From contig NZ_JTDB02000001.1 of NCBI RefSeq assembly GCF_000785435.2, positions 586,499-650,498 on the forward strand: 64,000 nucleotides of DNA, written 5' to 3'. Source of the DNA: Paraburkholderia sacchari. GTDB lineage: Bacteria; Pseudomonadota; Gammaproteobacteria; Burkholderiales; Burkholderiaceae. Shown here one piece after another: positions 9,884 to 18,620 of the stretch. Numbering within the stretch: position 1 is the first letter of the stretch; each line of letters starts with the position of its first letter. Position numbers and translations under genes: made by a program. The notes under the pieces are model-generated. The model did not search any database and was not told the origin of the DNA. It saw only the letters and a list, made by a program, of their open reading frames with translations.

Positions 9884-9900
9884 GAAAATTAAGAATTTTC
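9884..9900. promoter_or_regulatory. Palindrome in the 372-bp gap before asparaginase (candidate operator)
   Basis: GAAAATT-AAG-AATTTTC is a perfect 7-bp inverted repeat in an AT-rich part of the otherwise empty gap 9809-10180. Its shape resembles A/T-rich palindromes bound by RpiR-family repressors, and an RpiR gene lies in the same module. The rest of the gap holds no recognisable gene. Confidence 0.4.
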
Positions 9901-10180
9901 AATTATCAGTGGCACGCTTAGGATGCCTATTATATTAATGACGAGGGTTATCCTGAGCTTGCTAACAGTTGGTTCACTGTCAAAATATGTTGGTTAAGCC
10001 GCTTTATTGAAATTCTGCAATAGTTAGTACTACATGGCGATAGAGGAAAGCTCCAGCATGGTGCCATCCGGCAATTTTTTCTGGCATTTGCGGCGTTCCC
10101 AATTGGGACGATAGGCCTGATCCGCTCTTCGGGAGGGGCGTATCGGGTGCACATCATCAGGTTACATAACCGGATAAGCG

Positions 10181-11194
10181 ATGAAGTTCAATCACGAGCC
10201 ACTTACCGTGGCGAAACGTAACGATCACATTGAGTGCGTTCACAGCGGTTCCGTCGCGGTCGTCGACACCACTGGCCGGCTCATTGCATATGCGGGCGAT
10301 CCGGCCGCCTACACGTTTTCGCGATCTGCACTGAAACCGTTTCAGGCGTTACCCTTCACCCTGGCGGGGGGCATCCAGAAGTTCGGCTTCACGGAGCAGC
10401 AGACAGCGCTGATGTGTGCGAGCCACTCGGGCGAAGACGTCCACGTCCACGCGGTCTCAGACATGCTCGCAAAGGCGGACTGCACCGAGCAGGATCTTCG
10501 TTGCGGCTGCCATATGCCAGAGCGATTTCTCAATGGCGAAGCCGCGCCACCCGGCTTCGTCATGGACCAGAGACACAATAACTGCTCCGGCAAACACGCC
10601 GGGTTTCTGGCCTATTGCCAGATGGGTGGGTACTCCATAGACGACTACCTTGACCCGTCGCACTTTTTGCAACGTGAAATCGTCAAGGTGGTGAGTGACC
10701 TCTCGGAGACTAGCCCGATCCACTTCTGGTACGGGACGGACGGATGTAGTGCACCGAATATCGGGTTGCCGCTGTCCCGCCTCGCAAAGATCTGGGCGCG
10801 CTTTAGCGCCGCACGCAGGGACGCCGACGAATTGGAGAGAGGCATGGCCACGCTGGCGGACGCCATGATGAACTGGCCTGAGATGTATTCGGGCAGTGGA
10901 CGTGCCGACAACGTGTTGACTCGAGCCGGGCGCGGAAAGTGGGTGAGCAAGACGGGAGCGCAGGGCGTGCGCTGTGTGGGTGCTCGAGCGCACGGCCTGG
11001 GTATCGCGCTTAAGGTCGGTAGCGGTGACTACCCGACTGCCTACGCGGTGACGATCGAGGTCATGCGACAGCTGGGCATTCTGGATGCCGAAACCACCAG
11101 TGAACTCCAGGAATGGCGCGAACCCGTACTGCGCAACTGCAACGGGTCTGCGGTGGGTCAACTGTCGTGTGACTTCAAGCTGAAGTACGTGTGA
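10181..11194 (+). CDS. L-asparaginase, class 3 (Rhizobium etli ReAV-like, Asparaginase_II family)
   Basis: This 337-residue enzyme hydrolyses L-asparagine to aspartate and ammonia. It belongs to the Asparaginase_II (PF06089) group, unrelated to E. coli AnsA/AnsB. The residues of the R. etli enzyme are recognisable: the Ser-x-x-Lys pair S49/K52 in RSALKPF, S81 in ASHSGED, and the zinc-site trio C135, K138 (NNCSGKHAG) and C189 (TDGCSAPN). Length is normal. It overlaps the region just before the ABC ATPase gene, so the two are probably co-transcribed. The cytoplasmic location (no signal peptide) implies uptake of the substrate first. Confidence 0.88.
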   Translation: MKFNHEPLTVAKRNDHIECVHSGSVAVVDTTGRLIAYAGDPAAYTFSRSALKPFQALPFTLAGGIQKFGFTEQQTALMCASHSGEDVHVHAVSDMLAKADCTEQDLRCGCHMPERFLNGEAAPPGFVMDQRHNNCSGKHAGFLAYCQMGGYSIDDYLDPSHFLQREIVKVVSDLSETSPIHFWYGTDGCSAPNIGLPLSRLAKIWARFSAARRDADELERGMATLADAMMNWPEMYSGSGRADNVLTRAGRGKWVSKTGAQGVRCVGARAHGLGIALKVGSGDYPTAYAVTIEVMRQLGILDAETTSELQEWREPVLRNCNGSAVGQLSCDFKLKYV

Positions 11195-11217
11195 ATCATG
11201 CACAAGTCGAGGTTGCA

Positions 11218-11970
11218 ATGTCGAAAGTCACGAACATTCCTCTCATTTCTATCCGGGCTGTAAGCAAATTCTTCGGGACAAAGCAAGTCCTGCATGACAT
11301 CAATCTTGAGGTTATGCCCGGCGAAGTTGTCGTTATTGTTGGACCCTCCGGGTCCGGTAAATCCACGCTGTGCAGATGCATAAACAGGCTGGAGACAATC
11401 GACAGGGGTGAGATCAGCATCGCTGGCCAAATCCAGCCGAAAGAAGGGAGGGCTTTGGCACGATTCCGATCAGAAGTCGGCATGGTCTTCCAGTCGTTTA
11501 ATCTATTCGCTCATTTGACCGTTCTTCAAAACATAACAATAGGCCCTGTCAAGGTCCTCAAGCGGTCACCCGAAGAGGCGGAGGCGGACGCGCGCGACTT
11601 GCTCAGGAAGGTCGGGATCGCCGAAAAGGAGAACGCATACCCCGCGCAACTTTCGGGCGGCCAACAACAGCGGGTCGCGTTGGCGCGTTCGCTGGCGATG
11701 AAACCGAGAGTCATGCTGTTCGATGAACCGACTTCTGCGCTTGATCCAGAAATGGTGTCCGAGGTGTTGAATGTGATGGTCGAACTCGCGAATAACGGTA
11801 TGACCATGATTGTGGTTACTCATGAGATGGGTTTTGCAAATAAAGCCGCCGACCGCGTCGTCTTCATGGACGATGGGCGAATTATCGAGGAGGGTCGTCC
11901 CGGGGTGTTTTTCAAATCACCGCAGTCCGATAGGGCGCAGGATTTCCTGTCGAAGATTTTAAGTCACTAA
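11218..11970 (+). CDS. Amino-acid ABC transporter ATP-binding protein
   Basis: A 250-residue ATPase of the polar amino-acid (GlnQ/HisP) type. Walker A (GPSGSGKST), Q-loop ([10 protein letters not shown]), signature (LSGGQQQR), Walker B ([13 protein letters not shown]) and H-loop (VVTHEMG) are all intact. The frame could open at a GTG at 11191 that overlaps the asparaginase stop, but ATG 11218 has a GAGG at a suitable distance and fits the family length. It energises import through the permeases at 12960-14395. Confidence 0.93.
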   Translation: MSKVTNIPLISIRAVSKFFGTKQVLHDINLEVMPGEVVVIVGPSGSGKSTLCRCINRLETIDRGEISIAGQIQPKEGRALARFRSEVGMVFQSFNLFAHLTVLQNITIGPVKVLKRSPEEAEADARDLLRKVGIAEKENAYPAQLSGGQQQRVALARSLAMKPRVMLFDEPTSALDPEMVSEVLNVMVELANNGMTMIVVTHEMGFANKAADRVVFMDDGRIIEEGRPGVFFKSPQSDRAQDFLSKILSH

Positions 11971-12061
11971 TTTTCAGAAGGAGGGGCGTGGCTAGCACTG
12001 CAGGAGATCAAAGTAACCACTAACGGCTGAAGCCCATGATAACGAGATTGGAGATACTCAA

Positions 12062-12892
12062 ATGAAAGTAGTAAAGCTGAAGGCAATTGTCGCGTTGTTA
12101 GCAGTGGGACTGACCTTGTCGGCGGTAGCCTCGGGTGAAACATTCCCGGCCGGCTCGACCATGGACGCAATACAGAAGAAGGGCAAGGTTGTCGTGGGGA
12201 CGTCTCTCGATGGCCCTGGCTTTTCGTTGCTGAACCCAACGACCAACAAGGCAGAGGGCTTCGAGATCGATATTGCGCGGCAGCTGGCCAAGAGGCTGAC
12301 GGGCTCGGAAAACAACGTCGAATTCGTTCCCGTGCTGAGCGCAAACCGGTTCGCGTTCGTACAAACCGGACGGGTTGATATCGCTCTAGCCACCGCCACC
12401 ATCAACGACGAACGCAAGAAAATCATCGGATTCGCCGGACCGTACTATCTGGCTGGTCAGGACGTCATGGTTGGCAAGAACAGTGACATACACAGCCTGA
12501 GTGACCTCAATGGCAAAACGGTGTGCGTCGTAACGGGCACAGATTCGGGCGCGAATCTGCTCAAGGTGGCACCAAAGGCTGAGATTCACTCTCTGACGGA
12601 TGAAAAGAGCTGCGCCGAGGCCGTCTCCGATGGTCGCTTCGCCGCTCTGACTGACGATGGCGCGGTTCTGGTTCCGTTTTTGAAACTGCAGCCGGATCAC
12701 CTGAGGATTCTTGGCAAGCCGTTTACCAAAGAGCCGTACGGTATCGTTGTGAAGCACGATGACGTGCAGTTCAGGAACTGGATCAACGGCGAACTCGAGG
12801 CCATGATCAAGTCCGGTCAATGGCAGAGCATGTACGACAAAGACCTGAGGGACTTCGGCGAAGCGCAGGTTCCCACCATCGAGCGGTATTAA
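12062..12892 (+). CDS. Periplasmic amino-acid ABC transporter substrate-binding protein
   Basis: A 276-residue solute-binding protein with a signal peptide (MKVVKLKAIVALLAVGLTLSAVASG) and the family opening IQKKGKVVVGTSLDGPGFSLLNPTTNKAEGFEID, split here by its strand pattern. Later blocks (FVQTGRVDIALATATI and GIVVKHDD) are typical of SBP_bac_3 proteins. It sits between the ATPase and the two permeases, so it is the dedicated receptor of that transporter. The module thus has two binding proteins for one transporter. Ligand unknown; asparagine/aspartate or an acylated derivative would fit the neighbours. Confidence 0.9.
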   Translation: MKVVKLKAIVALLAVGLTLSAVASGETFPAGSTMDAIQKKGKVVVGTSLDGPGFSLLNPTTNKAEGFEIDIARQLAKRLTGSENNVEFVPVLSANRFAFVQTGRVDIALATATINDERKKIIGFAGPYYLAGQDVMVGKNSDIHSLSDLNGKTVCVVTGTDSGANLLKVAPKAEIHSLTDEKSCAEAVSDGRFAALTDDGAVLVPFLKLQPDHLRILGKPFTKEPYGIVVKHDDVQFRNWINGELEAMIKSGQWQSMYDKDLRDFGEAQVPTIERY

Positions 12893-12959
12893 TCGCGATG
12901 CATCGTTGGCCTGGCTGGCCAGGAACTCAGCCGGGCCGACTCCGGAGAGGGATTCGGGT

Positions 12960-13595
12960 ATGTTCTGGGATTATGTTTTTCGGTTTGTACAAGGGATAGG
13001 CGTCACCCTCGAACTTTCTTTCTGTTCAGTCATCCTGGCATTCGTCGTCGGCGTCTTGCTGGCGATCATGCGGATATGTCCCTCGCCACCACTGCGCTGT
13101 TTCGCCTGGTGTTACGTCGAAGCGATGCGCGCGACGCCGATCCTCGCGCTTCTCGTCATGATCGTGTGGGGCCTTCCCAAGCTTGGCTTTATGTACTCCG
13201 AATTCTCTTCTTCAGTGCTGGCGCTCGGCCTCTATACCGCAGCGTGGATATCGGAGGCGATCAGGGCGGGAGTGGGTTCGATTGCGACAGGTCAGATAGA
13301 GGCAGCGCGGAGCGTCGGTATGTCGTTCGCGCAGATCCTGCATTTCATCGTGATCCCTCAGGCTGTTCGCTCGGTCATTCCATCGCTGAGCGGGATCATC
13401 ATTGTCCACATCAAGACGACATCCATTGCGGCCGTTGCGGGAGTTCTGGAAATTACCGCTACGTCACAGATCATCAATGTCGAAACTGCTCAATGGTTGT
13501 GGTTCCTCGGGGCGGCGGCCTCTTACCTGGTACTTACCGTACCAACCGGGTGGATCTTCAAGGCAATTGAACAAAGGGCGGCGTTTGTACGATGA
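12960..13595 (+). CDS. Amino-acid ABC transporter permease (first subunit)
   Basis: A 211-residue inner-membrane permease of the HisM/GlnP type. The N-terminus (FVQGIGVTLELSFCSVILAF) and the EAA loop (EAARSVGMSFAQILHFIVIPQAVRS, split by the coupling helix) are characteristic. ATG 12960 follows a GGAGAGG and fits the family; the longer frame would add unrelated residues. Its stop overlaps the next gene start (ATGA at 13592-13595), which shows translational coupling of the two permease subunits. Confidence 0.9.
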   Translation: MFWDYVFRFVQGIGVTLELSFCSVILAFVVGVLLAIMRICPSPPLRCFAWCYVEAMRATPILALLVMIVWGLPKLGFMYSEFSSSVLALGLYTAAWISEAIRAGVGSIATGQIEAARSVGMSFAQILHFIVIPQAVRSVIPSLSGIIIVHIKTTSIAAVAGVLEITATSQIINVETAQWLWFLGAAASYLVLTVPTGWIFKAIEQRAAFVR

Positions 13596-14395
13596 ATGAA
13601 ACCAGATTGCTGTACGAGCCACCGGGCCCCATCGGGATCGTGAGAAACCGGTGGTATGCCGTCGGGGGAGGGGCCTTCGTCGTGGCGCTGTCCTCCTCAG
13701 TTTTATATAGGCTGTATCAGAGAGGGCAGTTCGATCACGATCGGTGGGCGGTCTTTCTGAACACTCAGGTGTGGAGTTTTCTCCTGACCGGTCTGGAAGC
13801 CACGCTGTTGGTCGCAGCGATCAGCGGAATTCTCTCGTTCGCCTTCTCGATACCGATTGCGCTGATGCGGGTCTCCGATCAGCCCATTGTCAAAAAGATC
13901 GCGGAAGTCTTTATCTCGGCTTTTCGCGCGGTTCCGCTGTTGCTGCTGATCCTATTTATGGCGGTTCTTCTGCCAACCATTGGTGTGGCGTGGCCCGCCA
14001 TTGCGTTTCTGGTCATCGCGCTGACCCTGCATCACTCGGCGCTGATGGCTGAGATAGTCAGGGCAGGTATCCTTTCCGTGCCGCGGGGGCAAGGGGAGGC
14101 CGCCCTCTCAATCGGGATGAGTCAGGTGAAGTCGATGCATTACATCATTCTTCCCCAGGCAATTCGCAGGATGATGCCTGCACTGATTGGCCAGTTGCTG
14201 GCCATTGTTCAGGATACTTCTCTCGGGTACATCATTCCTTACAACGAGCTGCTCCGTTGTTCGCAACTTATATCGACATACGCTCCACAGTCGCTGCTCC
14301 AGGCCGCATTCGTTTCGACGTTACTCTATGGTCTCGTCAGTGTAATACTGATGATCGTTCAGTTCAGGGTAAGAAGTCGGGTTCAAGGGAGCTAA
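13592..14395 (+). CDS. Amino-acid ABC transporter permease (second subunit), 3' end in an IS border
   Basis: A 267-residue permease of the GltK/HisQ type with a typical first transmembrane block (LLTGLEATLLVAAISGILSF) and EAA loop (EAALSIGMSQVKSMHYIILP). It starts in ATGA overlap with the first permease. The TAA stop (14393-14395) lies inside the terminal inverted repeat of the downstream IS256 element, so the natural C-terminus may have lost some residues. All membrane helices and the EAA loop are present, so the protein is probably functional. Confidence 0.88.
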   Translation: MNETRLLYEPPGPIGIVRNRWYAVGGGAFVVALSSSVLYRLYQRGQFDHDRWAVFLNTQVWSFLLTGLEATLLVAAISGILSFAFSIPIALMRVSDQPIVKKIAEVFISAFRAVPLLLLILFMAVLLPTIGVAWPAIAFLVIALTLHHSALMAEIVRAGILSVPRGQGEAALSIGMSQVKSMHYIILPQAIRRMMPALIGQLLAIVQDTSLGYIIPYNELLRCSQLISTYAPQSLLQAAFVSTLLYGLVSVILMIVQFRVRSRVQGS

Positions 14396-15562
14396 AGTCG
14401 GAAGTGGTGTAAGGGGGAGTTGAGGCGGGAAGTTGAAGGCGGTGGAGGTTTCAGCTAAGAATCTGATTGTCGAAGTCGGAAACCAGCAAAAATCAAACCA
14501 TCCACTATGAGCAAGGATACGGAAAAAGCAGTCGTCGGTCTATCGGGAGTCGGGCTTGGTCTGGACGAATTGGTTCGCCAGGGAGCGCGGCAGGTGATTC
14601 AGCAAGCGATCGAAGCGGAGTTGGCAGAGCTGATGGAGCGGTTCGCGAACGTCAAGACGTTGCACGGGCAACGCGCCGTGGTGCGCAACGGCTACTTGCC
14701 AGAGCGCGAGGTGTTGACGGCCGCCGGGCCGATTGCGGTGAAGGTGCCGAAGGTGCGCGATCGATCGGGGTCGGGCGTGAAGTTCAATTCGACGATCGTG
14801 CCGCCGTATGTGAGGAAGTCGCCTCGCGTGAGCGCAGCGCTGCCCTGGCTGTATCTGAAGGGCATCTCGACGGGCGACATGGGCGAAGCGTTGAGCGTGC
14901 TGCTGGGCGATGACGCCAAGGGCTTGTCGGCCATCGTGGTGAGCCGACTGAAGGCGCAGTGGGCCGACGAGCATGTGGCTTGGAGCCGGCGTGACATGTC
15001 TGAGTCGCACTACGTCTATTGGTGGGTCGACGGCATTCACATGGGGCTGCGCAGCGAGAACTCCGATGGGCAATGCTTGCTGGTCATCATCGGCGTGAAA
15101 CCGGACGGAAGCAAAGAACGTGTGGCGATCGGCGATGGGTATCGCGAGACGAAAGCGTCGTGTCTGGAGCTGCTGCTCGACCTGAAAAAGCGCGGTCTGA
15201 AGGCAGGCCCACGGCTGGCAGTCGGCGACGGCGCAATGGGCTTCTGGGCGGCGCTGGAAGAGGTGTTCCCGGCGACGCGTGGCCAGCGCTGTTGGTTTCA
15301 CAAGATGGGCAACGCACTGAACGCGCTGCCCAAGTCGCAACAGGCACGCGCGAAGGCCGACATGCAATCGATCTGGATGGCTGCGACCCGCGCCGACGCG
15401 CACGCTGCGTTCGATCGTTTCGTTGCGATCTATGCGGCCAAATATCCGAAGGCGACCGAGATGTTGAAGAAGGACCGGTAGAGCTTGCTCGCGTTTTACG
15501 AATTCCCTGAATTGAATCGACGTTCGCGATGGTGCGTCATCGCACGACACGTACGCATAACT

Positions 15563-15570
15563 GCGTGTCG
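15563..15570. repeat. Target-site duplication, left copy (element B)
   Basis: GCGTGTCG immediately before the left terminal repeat of element B; the same eight bases are at 16942-16949. Removing one copy and the IS restores the reading order of the host transposase. Confidence 0.9.
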
Positions 15571-16941
15571 GAACCTGTCCGCATTTTTGTGGGCGAGGCG
15601 GTTAAAGGAATCGTTACCCGCGCGCCTGCGTGAATCGGTCGCCAAACAGGATAGCAAACTGGTTCATCGCCGACTTCCAGTCGAAGGCGGCACGAACGGA
15701 CTTTGCCAGGACATTGCGTAGCGCCAGCCAGAGCAGCTTGATGGCTGCCTCGTCATTCGGGAAGTGGCCACGAGTCTTGATGATCTTGCGCAACTGCATG
15801 TTCAGACTCTCAATGGCATTCGTTGTGTAGACAACGCGCCGGATCTCCGGTGGAAACGCGAAGAATGGCGTGACGTGCTCCCATGCGCGCTGCCATGACT
15901 GCACGATCATTGGGTATCTTAGGCCCCATGGGCCGTCCGCGAACGCCTGCAGCGCCTGCTGCGCGGCCTGCTCGCTGGCGGCGGAGTAGACCGGCCGCAG
16001 TGCCGCGGCAAGGGCCTTGCGGTCCTTGTAGCTGGCGTAATCCAGACTGTTGCGGATCAGATGCACGATGCAGGTCTGCACGGCCGTGCGGGGGTAAGCG
16101 GTGCTGATTGCATCGGCCAGTCCCTTCAGGCCGTCGACCACCGCAATCAGGATGTCCTGGCAGCCACGGACCTTCAGTTCGTTGAACCCCTTGAGCCAGA
16201 ACTTCGCGCCCTCGGTCTGCTCGATCCACAGGCCCAATACATCGCGCTGACCATCCGCCTGAATGCCCAGTGCCAGATAGACGGCCTTGTTGCTGACCAC
16301 GCCGTCGTCGCGGATCTTGACGCGCAGGGCGTCGAAGAACACCACCGGGTACATCGCATCGAGCGGACGGCTCTGCCAGAGCAGCGTTTCGGCCATCACC
16401 TCATCGGTGACCGAGCTGATGAAATCGGGCGATACCTCGGTGCCGTAGCTTTCGGCCAGAAAGGCCTGAATCTCGCGCACACTCATGCCGCGCGCGTACA
16501 TCGCGATGATGCGCTCGTCGAATCCGGTGAAGCGGCGTTCGTGTTTGGGGATCAGGATGGGTTCGAAGCTGCCGTCACGGTCGCGGGGCACCTCCACGCG
16601 CACGGGGCCGCGATCCGTGATAACGGTCTTGCCACTGGCGCCGTTGCGCTCGTTGGCTTGCCCGGCTGGTTTGGACTGGCCCGGCGGGTAGCCCAAATGC
16701 AGGTTCATCTCGGCACCCATCGCGCGTTCGATGACCGCCTTGTTGAACGCCAGCATCAGATCCTGCACCTGGGCCGGCGTCATCGGTCCCTTGACCAGTT
16801 CGTCCAGCAGCGCCTTGGGCAGTTCAGGCAGCGGCCCTCGGGCCGCTGCCTGAGACGCCACCGTACGTTTCTTCTTCATCGGCATATCCATGATTTTTAC
16901 CTCTCATGATATGCCTCACCCACAAAATGCCGGACAGGTCC
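15571..16941 (-). mobile_element. IS256-family element B (1371 bp), intact, nested in element A
   Basis: The ends are near-perfect inverted repeats: GAACCTGTCCGCATTTTTGT at 15571 and, reading inward from 16941 on the other strand, GGACCTGTCCGGCATTTTGT; both continue to GTGAGGC or GCGAGGC. It is flanked by an exact 8-bp direct repeat, GCGTGTCG, at 15563-15570 and 16942-16949, the target duplication expected of IS256 elements. It carries one intact transposase gene and is the youngest insertion in the window. Confidence 0.93.
15614..16891 (-). CDS. IS256-family (mutator type) transposase
   Basis: An intact 425-residue transposase. The catalytic D-D-E core is visible in VVFFDALRVKIRDDG, DILIAVVDGLKG and NAIESLNMQLRK. 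The N-terminal region (GPMTPAQVQDLMLAFNKAV) and the GYPPGQ motif are typical of the group. A GAGAGG lies upstream of the ATG. It fills element B and has no visible defect, so the element may still transpose. Confidence 0.93.
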   Translation of the reverse strand: MDMPMKKKRTVASQAAARGPLPELPKALLDELVKGPMTPAQVQDLMLAFNKAVIERAMGAEMNLHLGYPPGQSKPAGQANERNGASGKTVITDRGPVRVEVPRDRDGSFEPILIPKHERRFTGFDERIIAMYARGMSVREIQAFLAESYGTEVSPDFISSVTDEVMAETLLWQSRPLDAMYPVVFFDALRVKIRDDGVVSNKAVYLALGIQADGQRDVLGLWIEQTEGAKFWLKGFNELKVRGCQDILIAVVDGLKGLADAISTAYPRTAVQTCIVHLIRNSLDYASYKDRKALAAALRPVYSAASEQAAQQALQAFADGPWGLRYPMIVQSWQRAWEHVTPFFAFPPEIRRVVYTTNAIESLNMQLRKIIKTRGHFPNDEAAIKLLWLALRNVLAKSVRAAFDWKSAMNQFAILFGDRFTQARG

Positions 16942-16949
16942 GCGTGTCG
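16942..16949. repeat. Target-site duplication, right copy (element B)
   Basis: GCGTGTCG immediately after the right terminal repeat; identical to 15563-15570. Confidence 0.9.
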
Positions 16950-17264
16950 CGACCGACCTTCCTCGGACTGGCATTCAAGCTGATCGAGGAAGCCGAGAAA
17001 ACCTGGCGCCGTATCAACGGCCCGGAAAAGATCAAGCTGTTGCTCGAGGGCGTTGCCTTCAAGGACGGCGAACCGGTGCAAGACGATCGACCGGTTCAGC
17101 AGAAACTCGCCGCTTGAAATCGACCGCCATCAAAATGTTCGTACACCACTATTGACGTTAGCTCATGTTGAAGCCGATCTTAATATGAAGGAGCGGGCGC
17201 TAAAATCTCTTTCTACGGCCTTGTGTTGACGTGCCGGGCCTGCGGCGTCGCGCCGTGTGACTAT

Positions 17265-17372
17265 CCCTGCACGTGCTCACCGAGCCGCAGCAGCGCGCCC
17301 GAAGCCGACGTCACGGATCTGCTGCCATTCAATTACGCCCGACAGCAGCAGGCCAAAGCAAAAACTGGCTGA
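17265..17372 (+). pseudogene. IS66-family transposase (TnpC) C-terminal remnant
   Basis: Two overlapping frames give VLTEPQQRAR and then EADVTDLLPFNYARQQQAKA, which joined across a frameshift match the last residues of IS66 TnpC proteins (leu-rich loop, then DLLPF-N/F-Y/F). No other part of an IS66 element remains. The flanking 17165-17513 holds nothing else recognisable. Confidence 0.55.
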
Positions 17373-17513
17373 CTTACTTCCACTGCATCTACGCCAACAT
17401 CGCCGGTCGATTCACGATCGCCACGACGCGGCTACGCTCGCTCCTCAACTGCCCATAAGGCACCGCTCCGTGTGCCGGAACGGCCGCTTACATTCTTCCG
17501 TAGTTGATCAGCG

Positions 17514-18444
17514 TTAGCAAAAGCCCCCAGATAATCGCTCTCGCAGATATTGCACCAGTGCGCGTACTGCGCTCGGTACGATCGGGCTATACGGTCGGAT
17601 GGCGAAGATTCTATTTCCGAAAGCGCCGGACGGGTGCCATGAGCTGAGCAGCGGCACGAGATTGCCGACATCGACGTCGCGCCGCGCGCTGAGGTCTGGC
17701 AAGAGTGCGATGCCCAGCCCGCCCAACGCCGCCTCCCGCATTACCTCGCTATTGTTTGCCGCGAAGCAGCCACGTACCGGCACGCTTACCCGTGCTCGCC
17801 CCCGGCCGCTCGACTCGAAGCTCCATGCGGTCGGCTCGTTGCCGCGCAGGTAGCACAGGCAGTCGTGATCGGTCAGATCGTTCGGATGCGTCGGCGTACC
17901 GCGTCGGGCGAGATAGTCGCGGCTCGCGACGAGCAGCGAGCGCGTCTCGCAGAGCGTCCATGCGACGTGCGTCTGCGGCGCAGTCGTCGTATGACGAATC
18001 GCGAGATCAAAACCCTCCTGCGACAGCGAAAAAATCCGTTCCGACAGTTCTAGTTCGATACGCACGCCGGGATACCGCTCAAGGAACGCTGGAAACAGAG
18101 GCACGATCTGCTGCCCGGCCGAGTGCGACCGGCACCGTCACGCGTACAAGGCCGCGCGGCTCACCGGCCACGTCTTTCACGCGCGCGAAATTCCGCTCGA
18201 TCGTTTCGTAGGCATCGCGTGTGCTGTCGACGAGCGTTTGCCCAGCTTCTGTGAGCCGCACGCTGCGCGTCGTACGACGCACGAGCGGCACGCCAGCCGC
18301 CTCCTCCAGATCTGCGATACGCTGACTCATCGCCGTTTTGCTGATGCCGAGTCGCTGTGCTGCAGCCGTAAAGCTGCCGGTCACGGCTAGCACCGTCAGC
18401 GAGTGGATGTGTGGCCAGACCGTCTGGACATTTTGGGGATTCAT
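17514..18444 (-). pseudogene. LysR-family regulator with one-base frameshift
   Basis: The N-terminal half (18444 down to about 18110) has the winged-helix domain (GSFTAAAQRLGISKTAMSQR). The C-terminal half (about 18104 down to 17514) has the ligand domain (EGFDLAIRHTTTAPQTHVAW). They are in different frames. Deleting one G from the GGG near 18115 restores VPVALGRQQIVPLFPAFLER, the usual family sequence, so a single-base insertion explains the break. A shorter, more decayed relative lies at about 31580-31910 before the mmsA-like gene. The gene this copy once controlled is no longer next to it. Confidence 0.82.
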
Positions 18445-18454
18445 GCGATCATTA

Positions 18455-18468
18455 TTCAGTAATCTGAA
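18455..18468. promoter_or_regulatory. LysR-type operator palindrome, copy 1
   Basis: TTCAG-TAAT-CTGAA is a perfect inverted repeat with the T-N11-A spacing of LysR boxes, 11 bases upstream of the frameshifted LysR start. The surrounding 18430-18530 is closely similar to 31895-32000, the promoter region of the mmsA-like gene, where the box reads TTCGG-AATT-CTGAA. Confidence 0.65.
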
Positions 18469-18620
18469 CAGCGATTCATTCTTATTGACCTACCCGCACC
18501 GCTTTCGTTTGCCTCGACTGAGGCTTTCCTTATCAACGTTGTATGGGACGAGAGGGGCTGTTGAAGCAATAGAATACAAATATTTCTGGCTTCCTCTCAA
18601 TCCACACGACGATTCGCAAG

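Larger units (their letters stand above)
14507..17117 (+). pseudogene. IS256-family (mutator) transposase, disrupted
   Basis: Codons 1-324 read as a normal IS256 transposase (DELVRQGARQVIQQAIEAEL, WVDGIHMGLR, AVGDGAMGFWAA). A TAG at 15479-15481 falls where the family has a Glu codon just before LLAFYEFP. About 30 bases are then missing, which shifts the frame before IESTFAMVRHRTTRTHNCVS. Element B is inserted directly after this. The last 60 or so codons (RPTFLGLAFKLIEEAEKTWR, ending PVQQKLAA) resume at about 16944-17117. Three independent lesions make it a dead gene. Confidence 0.9.
14389..17164. mobile_element. IS256-family element A, interrupted by a second IS
   Basis: The terminal inverted repeats are recognisable: 14389 onward (GAGCTAAAGTCGGAAGTGG) and the reverse complement of 17141-17164 (GAGCTAACGTCAATAGTGG). 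They enclose a transposase gene that is broken by a nonsense change, a deletion and the insertion of element B. No matching target duplication flanks the ends, so one side may have been rearranged after insertion. Confidence 0.75.

Noticed and set aside
14540..15550. 336-codon minus-strand ORF opposite the IS256 element A transposase
   Set aside because: The plus strand carries recognisable IS256 sequence; the antisense frame is an Arg/His-rich shadow.
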